From Nonomuraea guangzhouensis (GTDB lineage: Bacteria > Actinomycetota > Actinomycetes > Streptosporangiales > Streptosporangiaceae), in the NCBI RefSeq assembly GCF_019396345.1, contig NZ_JAHKRM010000015.1, forward strand, positions 1-51,631: a DNA stretch of 51,631 bases. The letters are read 5' to 3'. The notes below the pieces were generated by a model. It searched no databases, was not told the origin of the DNA, and saw only the letters and a program-made list of their open reading frames with translations. Of the stretch, positions 31,853 through 39,966 are shown piece by piece. The position numbers were made by a program, and so were the translations under genes. The first letter of the stretch is position 1. Each line of letters opens with the position of its first letter.

Positions 31853-32778
31853 CGATGACGGTGACCTACGACGACGTGAAGACTGCGGCCGAGCGGATCG
31901 GCGGGCACGTGCTGCGTACGCCGGTGCTCGAGATCTCTCCCGGGCTGTTCCTCAAGCTGGAGCAGCTGCAGCACTCGGGGTCGTTCAAGGTGCGGGGGGC
32001 GTTCAACCGCATCCTGGCGGCCGGTGAGCTGCCGCCGAGCGGGGTGATCGCGGCCAGTGGCGGCAACCACGGACTCGCCGTCGCCTACGCCGCGAAGGCG
32101 CTGGGCGTCCGGGCGGAGATCTTCGTGCCGGAGGTGAGCAGCCCGGTGAAGGTGGCGGGGCTGCGGGCGCTGGGCGCGGAGGTCAACCAGGTCGGGGCCA
32201 TCTACGCAGAGGCGGCCGAGGCGGCGGGCAAGCGGGCGGCGGAGACCGGGGCCCTTCAGGTGCACGCCTATGACCAGCCGGAGGTCGTGGCGGGACAGGG
32301 GACCACGGGGCTGGAGCTGATGGCGCAGACCGGCGGCGTGGACACGGTGGTGGTGGCCGTCGGCGGCGGCGGGTTCGCCGCGGGCGTCACGGTGGGCGCC
32401 GGCACCGCCGGCGGGAGCGGGCCGCGGATCGTCGCCGTCGAACCCCTGTTGTGCCCGACCCTGCACGAGGCGCTGCGGGCGGGCCACCCGGTGCCGGTGG
32501 AGGTGAGCGGTGTGGGCGCGGACGCGCTGGGCGCCAGCCGGCTGGGCGGCATCGCGTACGACGTCCTCTCCCGGGCGGACGTCCAGAGCGTGCTGGTGAG
32601 CGACGACGCGATCGTGGCCGCTCGCCGCGCCCTCTGGTCGGAGCACCGAATGGTCACCGAACACGCGGGCGCGGCCGCGTACGCCGCGCTGCTGTCGGGG
32701 GCGTACGTCCCGGCGGACGGCGAGCGGGTCGCGGTGGTGGTGTGCGGCTCGAACACCGACCCCGCCACGCTGGCCTGA
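31846..32778 (+). CDS. Threonine/serine dehydratase-like PLP enzyme
   Basis: The 310-residue fold-type II PLP enzyme has the PLP Lys in LQHSGSFKVRGAFNRIL, the phosphate loop AVGGGGFAAGVTVGAG, the SGGNHG motif (IAASGGNHGLAVAYAAKALG), and a C-terminal CGSNTDPATLA. No ACT regulatory domain is present, as in catabolic or racemase-like members. ATG 31846 lies inside a strong palindrome; ATG 31855 is an equally possible start and neither has a clear ribosome site. It follows the cystathionine gamma-synthase-like gene by 24 bases. It would deaminate a hydroxyl amino acid to a keto acid, or act as a racemase. Confidence 0.88.
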   Translation: MPTMTVTYDDVKTAAERIGGHVLRTPVLEISPGLFLKLEQLQHSGSFKVRGAFNRILAAGELPPSGVIAASGGNHGLAVAYAAKALGVRAEIFVPEVSSPVKVAGLRALGAEVNQVGAIYAEAAEAAGKRAAETGALQVHAYDQPEVVAGQGTTGLELMAQTGGVDTVVVAVGGGGFAAGVTVGAGTAGGSGPRIVAVEPLLCPTLHEALRAGHPVPVEVSGVGADALGASRLGGIAYDVLSRADVQSVLVSDDAIVAARRALWSEHRMVTEHAGAAAYAALLSGAYVPADGERVAVVVCGSNTDPATLA

Positions 32779-32793
32779 CCCGCCGATCCGGGC

Positions 32794-32809
32794 GCCCGGC
32801 ACGCCGGGC
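32794..32809. terminator. Terminator hairpin between convergent genes
   Basis: GCCCGG (32794-32799), a four-base loop and CCGGGC (32804-32809) form a GC-rich stem, with further imperfect pairing outside. It lies between the dehydratase stop at 32778 and the protease stop at 32832, so it can serve both strands. Confidence 0.55.
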
Positions 32810-32831
32810 ACCCGGTCGTTCATCACGAGAC

Positions 32832-34070
32832 TCAGTACTGCGTCGCGTCGTGTACGTCGAGCAGCGGCTCCTTGACGCCGTCGCCCGAGTCGTCGGTCCA
32901 GCCGGAGTTGCCGGTGGAGATCAGCTTGGTCCGTACGGCCAGTGCCCCGGCCCGGGTCGTCGGCTTGCGGGTGCCCGCGGTGAGGATGCCCGCCGCGCCC
33001 GCCACGTGCGGACTGGCCATCGAGGTGCCGCTGATCGTGTTGTAGCCGCCGCCCATCCACGTCGAGTAGATGCAGGTGCCGGGTGCGGTGATCTCGATCG
33101 TCGAGCCGAAGTTGGAGTAGAACGCCGAGGTGTCGTCCTGGTCGGTCTCGGAGCGGCACGACAGCGTGCTGCCGCCGGCGCCGCCAGCCAGTCCGTCGTT
33201 GTCGGTCAGCGCCGAGACGGTGACCACGTCAGGGTGGTTGGCCGGGAAGAACGTCGAGGCGTTCGCGTGGTTGTTGCCCGCCGCGACGACGACCACGATG
33301 CCGGCGTTGGTGGCGTTCGTGATCGCGGTGCTGATCGCGCTGCTCGTGCATCCGTTGCAGCCGAGGCTCAGGTTGATGACCTCGATGGTGGAGGCGCGGG
33401 CCACGACCCAGTTGAGGCCGGCGGCGATGCCCGCCAGGGTGCCGGAGCCGGCCGCGTTGAGCACCTTCACGCCGTGGATGCGGGCGGCCGGGGCCACGCC
33501 GACGGAGCCGATCGTGTTGTCACGCGCGCCGATGATGCCCGCGACGTGCGAGCCGTGGCCGTTGTCGTCGGTGCCCGAGTTGTTGACGCAGACGCCGGTC
33601 ACGCAGTTGGCACGGGCCACCACGTTCAGGTCGGGATGGGTTTGGTCCACCCCGGTGTCCACGACGGCCACGTCCGTGTTGATCTGTACGTCGTCCACGC
33701 CGTCGATGTCCAGGTTCGGGTTGGCCGGGCCGAAGATCCGCCTGACGCCTGTCGGGATCGTCTGCGCGAACGCCGTGACGACGGCGTCCGGTTCGACGGT
33801 GAGCACGTTCGGGGTCTGCCTGAGCTTCTCGGCCGCCTCCGCGGTCAGGGTGGCGGTGTAGCCCTTGAAGGCGGACTCGTAGACGCCGATCAGGTGCCCG
33901 CCGTACTTGCCGACCTGCTCCTCGGCGGCGCTCGTGGCGGCGCGGACGTTGGGGTTGAGCTGGACGATGTAGGTGCTGGTCTCCGGCGCCGCGGCCGAGA
34001 CGGGGAGGGGCGCGGCCGACAGAGCCAGCGCGCCGACGAGTGATGCGAGCATCAGGGTGCGTGGTCGCAT
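32832..34070 (-). CDS. Secreted subtilisin-like serine protease (S8)
   Basis: The 412-residue preproenzyme begins with a signal peptide (MRPRTLMLASLVGALALSAA, cleavage near VSAAA). An I9 inhibitor pro-domain follows (TSTYIVQLNPNV, YESAFKGYTATLTAEAAEKL, NVLTVEPDAVV). The S8 domain has the catalytic triad: Asp in VAVVDTGVDQTHPDL, His in NGHGSHVAGIIGA and Ser in TISGTSMASPHVAGAAG, with VVVAAGNNHANA for the oxyanion Asn. ATG 34070 fits the signal peptide, and a longer frame to 34157 does not. Two cysteine pairs may give disulfides. It is probably an extracellular protease active after pro-domain removal. Confidence 0.93.
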   Translation of the reverse strand: MRPRTLMLASLVGALALSAAPLPVSAAAPETSTYIVQLNPNVRAATSAAEEQVGKYGGHLIGVYESAFKGYTATLTAEAAEKLRQTPNVLTVEPDAVVTAFAQTIPTGVRRIFGPANPNLDIDGVDDVQINTDVAVVDTGVDQTHPDLNVVARANCVTGVCVNNSGTDDNGHGSHVAGIIGARDNTIGSVGVAPAARIHGVKVLNAAGSGTLAGIAAGLNWVVARASTIEVINLSLGCNGCTSSAISTAITNATNAGIVVVVAAGNNHANASTFFPANHPDVVTVSALTDNDGLAGGAGGSTLSCRSETDQDDTSAFYSNFGSTIEITAPGTCIYSTWMGGGYNTISGTSMASPHVAGAAGILTAGTRKPTTRAGALAVRTKLISTGNSGWTDDSGDGVKEPLLDVHDATQY

Positions 34071-34180
34071 GACAGGTGTGAGCCCTTCCTGGGGTATTGG
34101 ACGGGGATCACTGAAACATGAGACAGAATCGGGCTCGCGGCCATACGTGGAGCACACGTAATGCGACTACGTAGGGCGAT

Positions 34181-35368
34181 TTAGGTCGTGCCTAAGGTGA
34201 GCTGCCTGCGCGAGGTGAGACCCAGCTTGCGCAGCGCGTTGGCGATGTGCACCTCGACCGTGCGCGGCGACAGGAACAGGCTCTCGGCGATCTCCTTGTT
34301 GGTGAGGCCGTCGGCGGCCAGCCTGGCCACCTCCTCCTCCCGCGGTGACAGCGTGCCCTGGGGTTCGGCCGGGCCGGCGATCCTGCGGCGGAGCCGGCGA
34401 CCCGCCGCCGGGGTGATCGTCTCGGAGACGGCCTGCCTGGTCAGCGGCTGGCGAAGGCCGTACCTGCCGGGTGTCCACTCGCGCAGCAGGCCGCACCGCA
34501 CCGCCTCGGACAGGCCGCGTTCGCCCTGCTCGGGAGGTACGCCCGCGACGCCCGTCAGCACGTCCTCGCACACCGGATGCTCGACCTGTGACGCCGCCTG
34601 CACGATGTGGCGTGCCGCGCGCGGCAGCGCGGCCAGCTTCACCAGCACGGCGTCGCGCAGCGCGGGCGGCGTGCCCGGCTCCTGGCCGTCGGCCAGCATG
34701 CGGGTCAGCTCCTCGACGGCGCGCGGCACGCCCCCGGTGAGCGGCCACAGGTCGGCCGAGCCCGGCAGCAGGTGCTTGACCAGCAGCGCGGTCTCCTCGG
34801 CGGTGAGCGGGCCGAGCGCGATCTCGGCGTGGTCGATGCGCGGCGGCAGGTGCCCGAGCAGCTCGGTCACGGGGTGGCACAGGTCCTCCGCGCGGTACGT
34901 GACGACCAGGTTGACCCCGTCCGGCAGGCAGCGGGCCAGGAACGCCAGCAACTCCCTGGTGCCCGGATCGACCCAGTGCACGTCCTCGACCGCCAGCGTG
35001 ATCGGCCGCAGCGAGCCCAGGAGCGACAGCACCGCCCTGAACAGCCGGTGCCGCTCCACCATCGCGTCCTGGAGCGGGGGAGGGGTGGGCGGCAGCAGGT
35101 GGCCGCACTCCGGCAGGAACGGGCGTAACGCCCCGGTGATCGGGTTGAGGTCGCGCATGGGCCGGACGTCACGTAACGCCTCCACGACCGGCCCGTACGG
35201 GAACCGCATGGGATGGCAGCTCCCGACGAGCATCGGGTGGCCGGTGAGCTCATGCAGCAGCCGGGTCTTGCCGACACCCGCCTCGCCCTCGATCAGGAGC
35301 ACGAGAGGAGGACGGCTCAGTGCGTCTGCCAGTTGCCGGAGTTCGCGCTCTCGTCCCACGAAAGGCAT
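34181..35368 (-). CDS. Short LuxR-type regulator with AAA ATPase domain
   Basis: The 395-residue protein joins an N-terminal STAND/AAA module (MPFVGRERELRQLADAL, Walker A IEGEAGVGKTRLL, Walker B ITLAVEDVHWVD) to a C-terminal LuxR helix-turn-helix (LSPREEEVARLAADGLTNKE, SLFLSPRTVEVHIANALRKL). Ordinary LAL-type regulators are about 900 residues, with a long TPR-like middle that is nearly absent here, so this is a compact version. The architecture is intact at both ends, so it is unlikely to be a pseudogene. It probably activates unknown genes in response to ATP-dependent ligand sensing. Confidence 0.87.
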   Translation of the reverse strand: MPFVGRERELRQLADALSRPPLVLLIEGEAGVGKTRLLHELTGHPMLVGSCHPMRFPYGPVVEALRDVRPMRDLNPITGALRPFLPECGHLLPPTPPPLQDAMVERHRLFRAVLSLLGSLRPITLAVEDVHWVDPGTRELLAFLARCLPDGVNLVVTYRAEDLCHPVTELLGHLPPRIDHAEIALGPLTAEETALLVKHLLPGSADLWPLTGGVPRAVEELTRMLADGQEPGTPPALRDAVLVKLAALPRAARHIVQAASQVEHPVCEDVLTGVAGVPPEQGERGLSEAVRCGLLREWTPGRYGLRQPLTRQAVSETITPAAGRRLRRRIAGPAEPQGTLSPREEEVARLAADGLTNKEIAESLFLSPRTVEVHIANALRKLGLTSRRQLTLGTT

Positions 35369-35438
35369 GAGGCACCTCAGTCGGCCCGACTATAAGCTGT
35401 TGATAAAGTTTTCACCATTTGTCGAGATGTGTCCAGAC

Positions 35439-36269
35439 TTATCCATACGTGTGGACGGCTTCCGGGAAGGCCCCCGAGACCACGTCGGCCGCGTAGGCGC
35501 GTACGGCGCGGTCCATCTCCGTGGCCAGATCCGCGTACTGCTTGACGAACCTGGCCGGGCGCTGGGTGAGCCCCATGAGGTCCTGCCAGACCAGCACCTG
35601 CGCGTCCGTGGCCGGGCCCGCTCCGATGCCGATCGTCGGGATGGCGATCGAGGTGGTCACCCGTTCGGCCAGCTCGGCGGGCACGCATTCGAGCACCACC
35701 GAGAAGGCGCCGGCCCGTTCGAGGTCCTTGGCGTCCGACATGAGCTCGTCGCCCGACTGCCCGCGGCCCTGGACGCGGTAGCCGCCGAGGACGTTCACCG
35801 ACTGCGGGGTGAGGCCGAGGTGGGCCATGACCGGGATGCCCGCCGAGATCAGCAGCTCGACCTGTGGCAGGACGCGGCGGCCGCCCTCCAGCTTGACCGC
35901 GTGCGCGCCCGCCTCCTTCATGAAGCGCGAGGCCGTCTCCAGCGCCTGCTGGGGTGAGCCCTGGTAGGAGCCGAACGGCAGGTCGGCGACCACGAGGGCG
36001 CGCGCGGACCCGCGGACGACGGCGGCCGTCAGCGGCAGCAGGTCGTCGACCGTGACCGGCAGCGTGGAGTCGTAGCCGTAGACGACCATGGCCGCCGAGT
36101 CGCCGACCAGCAGGACCGGGATGCCCGCCTGGTCGAACACCCGGGCGGTCATCGCGTCGTAGGCGGTGATCATGGGCCACCGCTCTCCGCGCTCCTTGGC
36201 CGCGATCAGGTCGCGGACGGTGACCCGGCGCCCGGCGGCGCCGCCGTACAGCGTGGTGGAAGAGGACAT
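35439..36269 (-). CDS. panB: 3-methyl-2-oxobutanoate hydroxymethyltransferase
   Basis: The 276-residue enzyme shows the KPHMT fold motifs WPMITAYDAMTARVFDQAG, VLLVGDSAAMVVYGYDSTLP (metal-binding Asp), VVADLPFGSYQGSPQQAL, AHAVKLEGG (metal-binding Glu), PVMAHLGLTPQSVN and TIGIGAGPATDAQVLVWQDL. The ATG at 36269 follows GGAGGG by seven bases; the longer frame to 36410 is non-coding. It catalyses the first committed step of pantothenate synthesis, adding a hydroxymethyl group to 2-ketoisovalerate from methylene-tetrahydrofolate. panC is not adjacent. It is divergent from an MFS gene across about 130 bp with no other gene. Confidence 0.96.
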   Translation of the reverse strand: MSSSTTLYGGAAGRRVTVRDLIAAKERGERWPMITAYDAMTARVFDQAGIPVLLVGDSAAMVVYGYDSTLPVTVDDLLPLTAAVVRGSARALVVADLPFGSYQGSPQQALETASRFMKEAGAHAVKLEGGRRVLPQVELLISAGIPVMAHLGLTPQSVNVLGGYRVQGRGQSGDELMSDAKDLERAGAFSVVLECVPAELAERVTTSIAIPTIGIGAGPATDAQVLVWQDLMGLTQRPARFVKQYADLATEMDRAVRAYAADVVSGAFPEAVHTYG

Positions 36270-36403
36270 GACAAACCCTCCGATGAAGCCTCGAGTCGCC
36301 CCAGTGGCGTACCCGGACCACTCCGATGATGGCACGCGCGGCAAACCGGTGGCGGAACTGTCGGTGCCGCTTGTCACAATGGGTCGGGAGGTAAGCAATA
36401 AAC

Positions 36404-37627
36404 ATGGCACTCGACCCTTACAAACAGCTGTTCCGGCTCCCCGGCGTGCGGACGTTACTCCTGGTGGGCCTGATCGCCCGCATCCCGACCACCGCGACGG
36501 GGATGGCGTTGACGTTGCACGTCGTCAACGGCCTGGAGCTCGGCTTCGGAAGGGCGGGGCTGGTCACCATGGCCAGCACGGTCGGCATGGCCATCGGGTC
36601 GCCGCTGACGGGCCGCTTCGTCGACAAGCACGGCCTGCGGCCGGTCCTGACCATCACCACCTGCGCGCAGGCCGCGTTCTGGGCGAGCGCGTGGGCGCTG
36701 CCCTACGCGGCGCTGGTCGTGGCGGCGGTGGTGGCCGGGTTGCTGGCGCTGCCGGTGTTCAGCGTGATCAGGCAGTGCCTGGCGGCCATCGTGCCGGTCG
36801 AGCACCGCAGGGCGGGCTTCTCGCTCGACTCGATGCTGGTCGAGCTCTCCTACATGGCCGGCCCGGCGCTGGCCGTGGCCGGGATGACGACGCTCGGCAG
36901 CGGGCCGACACTGACGATCATCGCGGTCGGCCTGACCGGCTCCGGTGTGGCGCTGGTCGTGCTCAATCCGCCGACCCGGTCGGCCGAGGAGTTGCGGGCG
37001 CCCGCGGCGCGGGTGCCGCGGCGGCGATGGTTCACGCCCGCCTTCGTCGCGCTGCTGGGCACGGTGGCCTCGGCCACGTTCGTGCTCACCGCGACCGAGC
37101 TCGCCCTGGTCGGCACCATGGAGCACACCGGGCAGACCGCGTGGATCGGGCTCGCGGTCGGCATCTGGTGCGTCTACTCGTTGCTGGGCGGCTTCGTGTA
37201 CGGTGGGCTGTCGCGCGGCGCCTCGCCCCTGGCCCTCATCGCGGGCATGGGCCTGCTGACCACGCCGGCCGCGCTCGCCGGTGGCGACTGGCGGTGGCTC
37301 ATCCTGGCCCTGCTGCCCGCCGGGGTGCTCTGCGCCCCCTCGCTGTCCTCCACCGTCGACACCGTCAGCCGCTGGGTGCCCGCCGGCGCCAGGGGTGAGG
37401 CGATGGGCTTCCACGGCACCGCCCTGCTGGTCGGTGGCGCGATCTCCGCGCCGATCGCCGGGGCGATCATCGACGCGCACGGGCCCGCCTGGGCGTTCGT
37501 GGTGGCCGGGCTCGCGGGCGTGGCGATGGTCCTGGTCGCGCTGCCGTTCTGGCGGCGGCGGCCACAGCCGGCGGCGGCTGACGACGCGCCGGTCGCGCCG
37601 ACGGAGCCAGTCGTCGCCTCGAGTTAA
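36404..37627 (+). CDS. MFS transporter
   Basis: The 407-residue protein has 12 predicted helices and MFS signatures, including GSPLTGRFVDKHGLRPVL (loop 2-3 motif) and RCLA-like IRQCLAAIVPVEHRRAGFSL. GGGAGGTAA lies about nine bases before the ATG. The overall type resembles sugar- or drug-efflux proteins of the AraJ/YbfB group. It is divergent from panB and followed after 90 bp by the next MFS gene with a separate promoter, so it is probably monocistronic. The substrate is unknown. Confidence 0.88.
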   Translation: MALDPYKQLFRLPGVRTLLLVGLIARIPTTATGMALTLHVVNGLELGFGRAGLVTMASTVGMAIGSPLTGRFVDKHGLRPVLTITTCAQAAFWASAWALPYAALVVAAVVAGLLALPVFSVIRQCLAAIVPVEHRRAGFSLDSMLVELSYMAGPALAVAGMTTLGSGPTLTIIAVGLTGSGVALVVLNPPTRSAEELRAPAARVPRRRWFTPAFVALLGTVASATFVLTATELALVGTMEHTGQTAWIGLAVGIWCVYSLLGGFVYGGLSRGASPLALIAGMGLLTTPAALAGGDWRWLILALLPAGVLCAPSLSSTVDTVSRWVPAGARGEAMGFHGTALLVGGAISAPIAGAIIDAHGPAWAFVVAGLAGVAMVLVALPFWRRRPQPAAADDAPVAPTEPVVASS

Positions 37628-37649
37628 CCCTTACGAAACGAAACCGTTG

Positions 37650-37701
37650 CGTATCGGAATAAGCTTGCGATACGGTAGCGTTGCGAAACTCGTCCGTATC
37701 G
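37650..37701. promoter_or_regulatory. Dyad cluster, candidate TetR operators
   Basis: CGTATCG occurs at 37650-37656, inverted as CGATACG at 37668-37674, and again direct at 37695-37701. The first two form a dyad spaced by 11 bases; the last two form an 8-bp dyad (CGATACGG / CCGTATCG) spaced by 18. All lie within 70 bases upstream of the exporter whose operon ends with a TetR gene, so autoregulation is likely. Confidence 0.6.
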
Positions 37702-37717
37702 AAATTAAGGTGCTTTC

Positions 37718-39268
37718 ATGGAAGCGAACACAGGGCATCCACGCCGCTGGGGCATCCTCGGCGTGCTGGTGTTCAGCCTGCTGGCGGTCGTGCTCGACAA
37801 CACGATCCTCAACGTGGCGATGAAGACCATCGCCGATCCCCATCTGGGTCTGGGCGCGACGCAGAGCGAGCTGGAGTGGGCGATCAACTCCTACACGCTG
37901 GTGTTCGCCGGGCTGCTGTTCACCTTCGGCGTGATCGGTGACCGCACGGGCCGCAAGCGGATGCTGTTCATCGGCATGTTGATGTTCGGCCTGGCCTCGC
38001 TGGCCAGCGCCTACGCCCAGGATCCGATGCAGCTGATCCTGGCCAGGGCGGCGATGGGCATCGGGGGCGCGGCCATCATGCCCGCGACCTTGGCCATCAT
38101 CTCCAACGTCTTCCCGCCGAGTGAGCGGGGCAAGGCCATCGGCGTTTGGGCCGGTGGCGTCGGCTTGGCGGTGGCGATCGGCCCGATCACCGGCGGTCTG
38201 CTGATCGAGCACTTCTGGTGGGGCTCGGTCTTCCTGATCAACGTGCCGATCGTGATCGTCAGCATGATCCTCATCGGCACGATCGTGCCGGAGTCGCGTG
38301 ACCCCAAGCCGTCGAAGCTCGACCCGATCGGCGTGCTGCTGTCCATCATCGGCCTGGTCGCCATCGTCTACGGCATCATCCGCGGCGGCGAGCTGGCCAC
38401 CGTGGCCTCCGCCGAGGTGCTCACGCCCACGCTGTTCGGCGTGGCGGTGCTGGCGGCCTTCGTCTGGTGGGAGCGGCGTACCGACCACCCCGCCTTCGAC
38501 GTGCGTAACTTCAGCAACGTCCGGTTCTCCTCCGCCATCGGCATGATGGGCGTCGTCTTCTTCGCGATGATGGGCGGGATGTTCTTCCTGACCTTCTACA
38601 TGCAGATCGTGCTGGGCTTCAGCCCGATCCAGGCAGGCGCGCTGATGATCCCGTTCGCCGCGGCGCAGCTCATCTTCGCGCCGCTCAGCCAGCGGGTGAA
38701 CCAGCGCTTCGGGGGCAAGGTCTCCTCCGCGGTCAGCATGCTGGTGGTCACGGCGGTGCTCACCAGCTACGCGTTCCTGGACCAGAACACGCCGATCGTG
38801 CTGATCGAGATCATCTTCTTCGTGCAGGGTGCGGCGATGGCCAACATCATGCCGCCGGCGACCACCGCCATCATGGAGGCGCTGCCCAGGGAGAAGGCCG
38901 GTGTCGGCTCGGCCATGAGCAACACCGTCCGCCAGATCGCCGGCGCGCTCGGCGTGGCCGTGCTCGGCTCGGTGCTGTCCTCCAGCTACCGGGGCGAGAT
39001 CGCCCCCGCCCTGTCCGGCCTCCCGGCCGGTGCCCAGCACGCCGCCGGTGAGTCGATCATGGCGACGGTCGGCGTCGCGCACGCGCTCGGCCAGAAGGGG
39101 CAGGCGCTGCTCCAGCCCGCTTACGACGCCTTCCTCCACGGCATGCACATCACGGCCCTGGTCTCCGCGGCGATCGCGCTGCTGGGTGTGCTGGTGGTGC
39201 TGAAGTGGATGCCGGGCAAGGCCCGCCCGGTGCAGCAGGTGGAAAAGAAAGAACCAGCGGTAGTGTGA
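37718..39268 (+). CDS. DHA2 family MFS drug exporter (EmrB/QacA type)
   Basis: The 516-residue protein has 14 predicted helices. It carries the DHA2 motifs LDNTILNVAMKTI (helix 1), GDRTGRKRMLFIGMLMFGL (loop 2-3) and ARAAMGIGGAAIMPATLAII with PPSERGKAIGVWAGGVGLAVAIGPITGG (motif C). It would exchange toxic compounds for protons. The following TetR gene begins eight bases after its stop, and dyads stand in the promoter, giving a classic self-regulated efflux unit. The substrate is unknown; quaternary compounds and antibiotics are usual for relatives. Confidence 0.93.
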   Translation: MEANTGHPRRWGILGVLVFSLLAVVLDNTILNVAMKTIADPHLGLGATQSELEWAINSYTLVFAGLLFTFGVIGDRTGRKRMLFIGMLMFGLASLASAYAQDPMQLILARAAMGIGGAAIMPATLAIISNVFPPSERGKAIGVWAGGVGLAVAIGPITGGLLIEHFWWGSVFLINVPIVIVSMILIGTIVPESRDPKPSKLDPIGVLLSIIGLVAIVYGIIRGGELATVASAEVLTPTLFGVAVLAAFVWWERRTDHPAFDVRNFSNVRFSSAIGMMGVVFFAMMGGMFFLTFYMQIVLGFSPIQAGALMIPFAAAQLIFAPLSQRVNQRFGGKVSSAVSMLVVTAVLTSYAFLDQNTPIVLIEIIFFVQGAAMANIMPPATTAIMEALPREKAGVGSAMSNTVRQIAGALGVAVLGSVLSSSYRGEIAPALSGLPAGAQHAAGESIMATVGVAHALGQKGQALLQPAYDAFLHGMHITALVSAAIALLGVLVVLKWMPGKARPVQQVEKKEPAVV

Positions 39269-39275
39269 GATCGCG

Positions 39276-39884
39276 ATGACGATCCAGGAATCCACGACGG
39301 CCCGTCCGGCGGGCCGTCCACGCAGCGAAAAAGCCGAGAAGGCGATCATCGACGCGACGCTCGACCTGATCGCCGAGGGCATGGGCGTGTCGGAGCTGAC
39401 CATCGAGGCGATCGCGTCGAGGGCGGGCGTCGGCAAGACGACCATCTACCGGCGCTGGTCCAACAAGGAGGACCTGGTCGTCGACGCGCTGGCCACACTC
39501 AAGGCGCCGCTGCCGCCGCTGGCCGGAGAGTCGGTGCGCGACGACCTGATCATCCTGCTCGATGTGATGCGCAGCGAGGCGGGCCAGGCCCGCTCCCGGT
39601 GCGTGATGAACATCGCGATGAGCGATGCCGACCGCTACCCGCGGCTGATGGAGCGCTTCATGAAGCGCGCCGTCGAGCCGCGCAAGCAGGCCATGCGTAG
39701 CACGCTGGAGCGGGGTGTCGCCTCGGGCGAGCTGCGGCCGGACCTCGACGTCGATCTGGCGATGGCAATGCTGTCCGGGACCATGATGCACAACACCAAG
39801 TGGGCACCCGCCGGCGATCTGCCTGCCGACCTGGCCGAACGGATCGTCGACGCGGCCATGACCGGGATCGGGCCGCAAGGCTGA
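39276..39884 (+). CDS. TetR family transcriptional regulator
   Basis: The 202-residue protein has a standard TetR helix-turn-helix (EKAIIDATLDLIAEGMGVSE, then IASRAGVGKTTIYRRWSNKE). Its C-terminal ligand domain is of the AcrR type. It lies immediately after the DHA2 exporter in the same transcript and probably represses it through the CGTATCG dyads. A strong terminator follows eight bases after the stop. Confidence 0.93.
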   Translation: MTIQESTTARPAGRPRSEKAEKAIIDATLDLIAEGMGVSELTIEAIASRAGVGKTTIYRRWSNKEDLVVDALATLKAPLPPLAGESVRDDLIILLDVMRSEAGQARSRCVMNIAMSDADRYPRLMERFMKRAVEPRKQAMRSTLERGVASGELRPDLDVDLAMAMLSGTMMHNTKWAPAGDLPADLAERIVDAAMTGIGPQG

Positions 39885-39891
39885 GACGCGG

Positions 39892-39916
39892 ATGGCCGGG
39901 AGATTCTCCCGGCCAT
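39892..39916 (+). terminator. Terminator after exporter/TetR operon
   Basis: ATGGCCGGGAG (39892-39902), loop ATT, and CTCCCGGCCAT (39906-39916) form a perfect 11-bp stem, followed by a short T run (TTT). Confidence 0.8.
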
Positions 39917-39966
39917 TTCGATCTTGACCCTAGGCAGAACATGAGTGGTGTTCTAGCGTCGCGGCC

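Noticed and set aside
39924..39959. TTGACC and TAGCGT as a promoter for the beta-helix operon
   Set aside because: The spacing of 24 bases is too long for a standard promoter.
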